NCBI GenBank assembly: GCA_019925795.1
Contig: CM034307.1
Coordinates: forward strand, 21,101,197-21,165,196
Direction of reading: 5' to 3'
Length of the DNA: 64,000 nucleotides
From: Dendrobium chrysotoxum
Lineage: Eukaryota > Streptophyta > Magnoliopsida > Asparagales > Orchidaceae
Part shown: positions 58,110 through 64,000 of the stretch, piece after piece
Layout: each line of letters opens with the position of its first letter
Numbering within the stretch: the stretch's first letter is position 1
Made by a program: the position numbers and the translations under genes
The notes under the pieces: generated by a model
Databases searched by the model: none
Told to the model about the DNA's origin: nothing
The model's input: only the letters and a program-made list of their open reading frames with translations

Positions 58110-59632
58110 AGTATAATTAAATATTTTAATCATTTTGAAGTTCATATTGGATGATCTAGATTGTACTATATAAATAGTGTAACTAGAATAATTATAATAT
58201 TTAATTAAATGAGAGTATTGTTTAATGGGCTATAATTAATCATACTATATAACCAGAACATCGTATAAATGATCTGCTTCATTTAGTATCTTTGCAGCCA
58301 TTTATATTAAGCAATAATTCAAAATTTAAAAGTTATTCTAATTGTATTGTATAAAGTTTAAAAATCTTGCCTAATTTAATCCCTATGATAAACCAATCGA
58401 ATCAGGATTAATTAAGATTGATGATCGTGCAATCGAATCAGGATTAATTAAGATTGATGATTGTGCAGTACAATCTTGAACACACTGAATGATTGATAGA
58501 GTGACCTTTTGGATGATAATTAATCATCACTGGGTTTATCATGTATGAAGTACTTATCAATTAAACTAATCATACTGGATGATCTTGGATGTTGTCATTT
58601 TAAGCTCTTTATAGAAAGTCCTGTTATAACTTTAGCTAGAGTCTTTGAGTTGTAAAGGGTTTCTATTTCTTCTGTGAGAGAGCTTAGAGGGAGAGTATTA
58701 AGCATAGGAGTGAGAGGGTGAGGTTATATGAGAGGGAGAAGATCTTTGAGGGATTTGAGGGAGTGTATGAGAGGATTTCACACTATTACTTTGGCTGACC
58801 TGCACCTAAGATCATCCAATTATTTTGGTGTTTATCTTGAGAGAAGATTTGTGAAGAGGTGTCTTCGAAGGCTAAAAATTGTCGGTGACTCCACCAGACC
58901 AAAGAGGTGAAAAGAGGACTCAGCCTCTCTGTAAGACCAAGGAGGTTAAAGGAGGACATGCGACTCTACCGAACTGAGGAGGTGAAAGGAGGACTTGATG
59001 ACTCTATTGGATCGAGGAGGTGAAAGGAGGGCACGACGGATCTACTGGAGCAAGAAGGTGAAATGAGGGATTCTTTGGGTATGAAGAGTGTTAAAGTGCA
59101 TTCTCCACTTATGGAAAGGGAGAAGGAATTTTCTGCCTTGTTGTGGGCTGAAGGAGAGTCACTGTGTTAGTGTAACTCCTGAAGAGAGGACCTTTGGGGA
59201 GTGGATGTAGGTCAAATTGACTGAACCAATATAAAGATTGGTTCGCATCTCTTTACTTTTCACATTTACTATTTGTATTTTACTTCATGAAAATTTTATT
59301 CTTAACACTCTTGTTTGATTATGTTTATATTTATGGAAGAAGTTTGATGTGGTTGAATGTGATTCATATTTATGTTAAAAGAAAAAAAAAAAGAAACAGA
59401 AGAATAAAAATATTTGTTATCTACAAAATTCAAAAATAGGAAATTATACTTATTTTGAGTTGTGTGGTGAGTTGATCTTTATTATTTATTCAAATGGTTC
59501 TGTATGAAATTTGAATTTGGTTTTTTATTCAAAAGGGTTTTTAAAGAAATTTTTTTAAATCACCAATTCACCCGCCTTTTGGTGTGCTATTTTCATGTTC
59601 AATTGGTTTCATATCCAATTATTGAACTTTCA
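58110..59632 (+). repeat. Probable Ty1/copia LTR
   Basis: It ends in TTTCA directly before a copia primer-binding site. The late part has the usual leader-like stretch (TTCTTCTGTGAGAGAGC) and a repeated AGGAGGTGAAAGGAGGAC-type phrase at 58900-59060. The left edge is uncertain. Confidence 0.5.
58394..58465. repeat. 36-bp tandem duplication
   Basis: CAATCGAATCAGGATTAATT and the following 16 bases occur twice in tandem (58394-58429, 58430-58465), differing by about one base. Confidence 0.92.
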
Positions 59633-59647
59633 ATTGGTATTAGAGCA
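59633..59647 (+). other. Copia-type primer-binding site
   Basis: ATTGGTATTAGAGCA differs by one base from the TGGTATCAGAGC core complementary to initiator tRNA-Met. The downstream gag-pol is missing; Athila sequence follows within about 0.7 kb. Confidence 0.65.
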
Positions 59648-59889
59648 CTTTCAGCTTAGAGTAGAGTTGAATGTTTATCAAATCCATGCTTTTTTTATTT
59701 TTTCCACATTTAAGTTGGTTGATATATTGTCCTAGCATATATTTAAAATCTAGTGTGATCTTGAGCCTTAACGGATGGAGTAGAAGAATAATTAGGGAAC
59801 TTAGAACATAAATTTGCCACAAATAGACATATAATGGCTTAGGTTTTGAGGTCAAAAGGAGATAAAATAGTTGAAGTTAGCATTGATCC

Positions 59890-60362
59890 TAGCTTAGTAT
59901 CCAACAAACTTAATAGAGATGAGAAGAAAAATTTCTCTGATATACAGTAACCTTAAAAAACATCCATCTCTATTGCAATCATGTTCTTTTATGGATTCAT
60001 ATATTCAGAACTTTATAAGATTAGAAACTTTGTTCTTACATTTTAAAGCATTTTTTTTATATTTACATTTGCAATCACCTTTTTGTTAGTTCAATATATT
60101 AACATAACTGTTTAGTGAGCATTAGTAAATTACTTGTGGGATAACTCTAGTTTTATTTTTCTCATGGGATTGGCACTCTATTCATCACTTATTATTTGAT
60201 GAAAAAACATGCATTTGCATTTTAAATGGGATTTAAACCTTAGAAAATTGAATCTTCCTTTGACAATTGATTAAGAGACTTTAACATAAGTAAATTCTTA
60301 GCTAAAAGCACAACAACCTTGAGTTCTTAGCAACCAATATGGCATAGCTAAGAAACCCATCA
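59890..60362 (+). repeat. Athila 5' LTR, end part
   Basis: The LTR must end at the CA at 60361-60362, two bases before the Athila primer-binding site. The last part reads ATGGCATAGCTAAG..ACCCATCA. The left limit is not determined. Confidence 0.5.
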
Positions 60363-60364
60363 AG

Positions 60365-60387
60365 TTTTTGGCACCATTACTGGGGAA
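60365..60387 (+). other. Athila-type primer-binding site
   Basis: TTTTTGGCACCATTACTGGG followed by GAA is the slightly mutated form of the TTTTTGGCGCCGTTGCCGGG sequence found after Athila/Tat LTRs, complementary to a tRNA 3' end. Confidence 0.85.
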
Positions 60388-60672
60388 CCTAAGACTAGGA
60401 AAAAAATTATTATCCTACTTTACATTTTATAATGCTAAAATAATTATTAGTTTAATCTAGTTTTCTATAGTTTTAATCTGCTTAAATTTCACCTGCTTAG
60501 GATTACTTTGATATTTGATTATCTAATTTTGCTAAGTGCTTTACAATTTATATTATGTTGCATCAATTACATGAGTAGTATTAAACAATTAGTAGAATTT
60601 GTATTTTACATTGATTTTGAAAGAACTTTAAAAAGAATTATAAAATTTAGAAAATTTGAAAAAGAAATTAAA

Positions 60673-61500
60673 ATGAATGAACAAATTCCTCAACTTGAAC
60701 AACCTAGACCTCTTAGGGAATATGCTAAGCCTATGGTTAAGTGTTTTCAGCAAAGCATTAATTGATTTACTATTCAAGAAAAGAATTTTGAGCAGAAACC
60801 TTCTATAATTTAAATGGTACAACATGTGCAATTTGAGGGATACCTTTTGAAGACCATAATAGACACACAGCTAGTTTCTTAAAAATTTGTTGTAACCTTT
60901 AAATTCAATAGTATTAATGATAAAGTTATTAGACATAGGTTTTTCCCATTTTCTCGTAGAGATAAAGTTAAAATGTTACCCCCAGGTTCAATAACAACAT
61001 GGAACAAACTTGCAAATAAATTTTTAGCCAAATAATTTTCACCTTACAAAACTGCTAAACTTAGAAATGATATTACATTCATTACCAAGTTAGAAGGTGA
61101 ATCTATTTATGAACCATGTGAAATATTTAAGGAATTCCTTAGGAAATATCCTCCTCATGCCCTTCCTGATTGGTTAATAAGTCAAACTATTAATAATAGC
61201 TTAATAGGATCCCTTAGATTAATTATATATGCTAGTGGTGGTGGTTCTTTGATGCCAAAGTCCTTTAATGAGGCATATGATTTGATTGAGGAGATGGCTA
61301 CCAACAATTTTCAATTTCCTTCAAAATGAATTAACCCTAAAAAGTAGCTATTATTTATGTAACCGATGCCTTATTAATATTAAATGCCTAAGTAACCACT
61401 ATTTATTAAAAATTAGTCAAACTTGGAATAAATATACCTCAAAATTTACTTATGAGCTTAGAAGAAAATATTTGTGGAGCTTCTAGTGATTTTAATATCT
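60673..61500 (+). pseudogene. Athila-type Ty3/gypsy gag, decayed
   Basis: From ATG 60673, MNEQIPQLEQPRPLREYA is the usual Athila gag start. Further on, HRFFPFSRRDKVK, MLPPGSITTWNKLANKFLAK (ending at a stop where the family has Tyr), AKLRNDITFITKLEGESIYE and HALPDWLISQTINNSL lead to SFNEAYDLIEEMATNNFQFP near 61310. Several stops interrupt the frame. A decayed Asn-rich and Cys/His region follows to about 61700. Confidence 0.85.
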
Positions 61501-62159
61501 CAGGAGTAGAATCAATTAATATAATAAATAATTGAGTTTATAATCCTAACTCAAACACTTATAATCCTAGCTGGAAAAATCATCCTAATTTTAGTTGGAA
61601 TAACAATAAAAATCTAAAACTAATTGGAACTCTCACCAGCCAAATCAAATAGGTAATTAGAACCAATAACCTCAATATTTTGCTATAATCATAAGCCTAA
61701 TTGTCATCATGGATTTTATACTAACAATACCCCTAAGGATAAGAATCTATCCTTAGAGGAATTAGTTTTGCAAATGGAGTCTCAATTATAAAGTCAAACT
61801 TCTTCTATTAGGAATATTAAAAAAGAATTAGGATAGTTAGCTGTATCTTTAACTAATAGACCCCAAAAACTCTACCTAGCAATATTGAACTGAACCCTAA
61901 AGAAAAGGTAAAGAATAATCTAAGGCTATTTAATTAAGGAGTGGGAAGGAGACAGAGAGTGTGCTTAGAAGGCAGGACCAATTTAGGGAGGTGGATATTA
62001 TAAAAAAAACTTGAAGAAGTACCTAAACCTATGGAATCACCTCAACCTAAAAATAGAAAGGCAAGCCTGATAGAGAGGTAATTGAAAGGCCACCACCACT
62101 ATTTCCCTAAAGATTATTAAACAGTACTTGGAAAAGCAATTCTCAAGATTTTTGGAAAT

Positions 62160-62832
62160 CTTTAAAAATTAACTATAGACATTCCATTTGTTAAAGTTTT
62201 ATAATATGCCAAATTCATAAAAGACATCCTTTGTAAGAAAAGAAAATTAGGAGATTTTGAGGCCATAGCATTGATTGAGGAGTGTAGTGCTATTCTACAA
62301 AAGGAGGTTCCCCAAAAGTTAAAGAACCCTTGTAGTTTTACCATTGTTATGGCTATAGGGGATAAATTTTGTGCACTATGTAAATTAGAAGCTAGTATCA
62401 GTTTAATTTCCTTGTTCATTTTTAAAAGACTTGATCTAGGAAAGTCGAGCCTACCACTATTACCCTTTAGTTAGCAGATGGTTCATTTACCTATCATATG
62501 TGGATAATAGAGGATGTGTTATTTAAGGTAGGTAAATTTATCTTCCAAGTAGTTTTTATCATTTTAGATATAGAAGAAGATAGGGAGATACCTATTATCT
62601 TAGGTAGACCTTTCTTAGCAACTTGTAGGGACATGATAGATGTCCAAAAATGTGAATTGACTATGAAAGTGAAAGATTAGAATGTAACCTTCAATATCTC
62701 AAAGTCAATGAAATTTCCTAATGATCAAAGTGAGGATTGTAACTCTGTTGAAGATTGTGTGCAAGACTATTTGGAGGATTTACTCTAGAAAATTTTAGGG
62801 AGATTCCCTTGGGTGAGGATGATAATAGGCAA
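62160..62832 (+). pseudogene. Athila-type protease region, cut by an LTR
   Basis: Aligned blocks in shifted frames: IEECSAILQKEVPQKLKNP and CSFTIVMAIGDKFCALCKLE (62271-62395), where the family's CDLGAS active-site box has become CKLEAS, lacking the catalytic Asp; then WIIEDVLFKVGKFIF and DREIPIILGRPFLATCRDMI to 62680, followed by a TAG and acidic sequence. The Athila element stops abruptly at 62832, where an LTR of the other gypsy family begins. Confidence 0.85.
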
Positions 62833-64000
62833 TGTCATGCCCCAAAATTTAATTTGAAAGAATTCTTTCTTTATCTTTTATAATAACAACACTCCTCTTT
62901 CTACTCTTGAGTACTAGAGAATATCAAAAGTCAAAAAAAAAAAATAAATAATAATAAAACTTGAAGAATCCTATAATTAATTAGCCTGATAATCCCGGTC
63001 CTCTTCCCTGAATTGAAATCATTTAAACCATGTATAATGAGCTAAAAAGTCAAATGAGTCACTAAATCCTACAACTAATCTCAAAGCATAAAAATGAAGC
63101 ATTATGTATATCATCAATTATTTTATAATGTTAATAGTCAATATGCTCTTGAATTTGTGCAGAAATAGTAAACTATATGCAATGATAGTAAAATCTATAA
63201 ATTAATTAAATAGTACAATGTAGAGGGTAATAAAATCATATAATATAGAAATAGTGAAATTTGTAAACAAATAAACCAATACACCCATATAGATATTAAA
63301 TCAATAAGTAGTCATCGTAGCAATACTATCCAATCAACGAAGAAATCATATAAATCAGTAAATCTAAAACATTTATGAAAATTATCAAAATCGATAATAA
63401 TACGGTACTATCAAGAAATTATGTAAGAGTGTACACATGAAGATTAGTTATTCTATTATCAATATCAATATCTTATATCACATGCATAGTAATAGGCGTC
63501 ACATGCTCATTAATAGTGAGATAGTAAATTGTGAATCAATAGCAGTAATAGTGATAATGAATTAGTAGCAGTATTAATGCCAATATTAATATCAATAAAA
63601 TTGATGACAATAATAGTAAAATATTATAGAAATAATAATAGTAATCAATAGTAAATAATTAGTGGCAATAGTACAAAAATAGTAAATCAGTACAGTAACA
63701 TGCATTTCAGTTATCACACTAAATAAGTAAGGAGTTTTGGTTTGCATGGTATTTTTTTAACTATAAGTAAATCAGTAGTTAGTAATCATTGGCTCAGTAA
63801 ATAAAGTCGTCACTCTTTGCCCATCGGTATAGCAATAACTCAATATAATTTCTAATTAATGAATCATGTGAATCAGAAGAGGATAACAGAAATCACAGTA
63901 TTTAAGGGAAAGCCCATCGGCCCACCTTCTTATACAGGTTAGTCAGTCTCATGCTAATATTAGTAAATCACTAGCCTTAGCTTTTTTTCACACATTAATA
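62833..64000 (-). repeat. Ty3/gypsy LTR inserted in Athila, runs off the window
   Basis: TGTCATGCCCCAAAATTTAA at 62833 matches the left edge of LTR 1 (34823), and TTCTTATACAGGTTAGTCAG near 63928 resembles 51130-51150 in the interrupted 5' LTR. The orientation is as for those LTRs. Whether it is solo or part of an element cannot be seen. Confidence 0.7.

Overview
The window is plant nuclear DNA, most likely from a large-genome flowering plant. It is AT-rich and intron-rich, and it is dominated by nested and mostly broken transposable elements of typical plant families: an L1-type LINE with an RNase H domain, RTE LINEs, Ty3/gypsy including Athila, Ty1/copia, a hAT element and a Mutator-like element. 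I see no bacterial operon, rRNA, tRNA or CRISPR. No species can be named from the sequence alone.

One host gene is clear. On the minus strand, ten exons between 26032 and 9619 splice in frame into the first 290 residues of a plant Enhancer of polycomb-like protein (EPL), a NuA4-type histone acetyltransferase subunit. The 3' exons are not found and presumably lie before position 1. All visible exons are open and have GT..AG borders. The introns carry a 5'-truncated LINE with target-site duplications (intron 1), a tandem-duplication block with a probable solo LTR (intron 3) and two RTE LINE fragments (intron 4). Downstream of exon 10 lies a hAT element that sits inside an older copia fragment.

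Layout. 1-5 kb: unclassified repeats, including five copies of a hairpin motif with alternating 67/112-bp spacing. 5.1-8.7 kb: a hAT element with terminal inverted repeats, a 9-bp flanking direct repeat and a decayed transposase. 9.6-26.0 kb: EPL. About 26.9-34.1 kb: a MULE with a DUF1985/Ulp1-like region on plus and a FAR1-type transposase on minus, with GGTACC-rich clusters between its coding blocks; its edge is about 0.85 kb upstream of the EPL start codon. 34.8-54.9 kb: related minus-strand Ty3/gypsy remnants, hit by a nearly full-length L1 (42.4-48.9 kb) and an RTE dimer (51.35-54.2 kb), each with its own target-site duplication. 54.9-57.4 kb: another decayed gypsy pol. 58.1-59.6 kb: a copia-type LTR and primer-binding site. 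60.4-62.8 kb: the 5' part of an Athila element, cut at 62833 by another LTR that runs off the window.

Apart from EPL, almost every coding region is a retroelement or transposon pseudogene with stops and frameshifts. The best preserved is L1 ORF2, with one nonsense codon and one frameshift over its main body. Most of the value here lies in the order of nested insertions and in a few short structured repeats that no coding feature explains.
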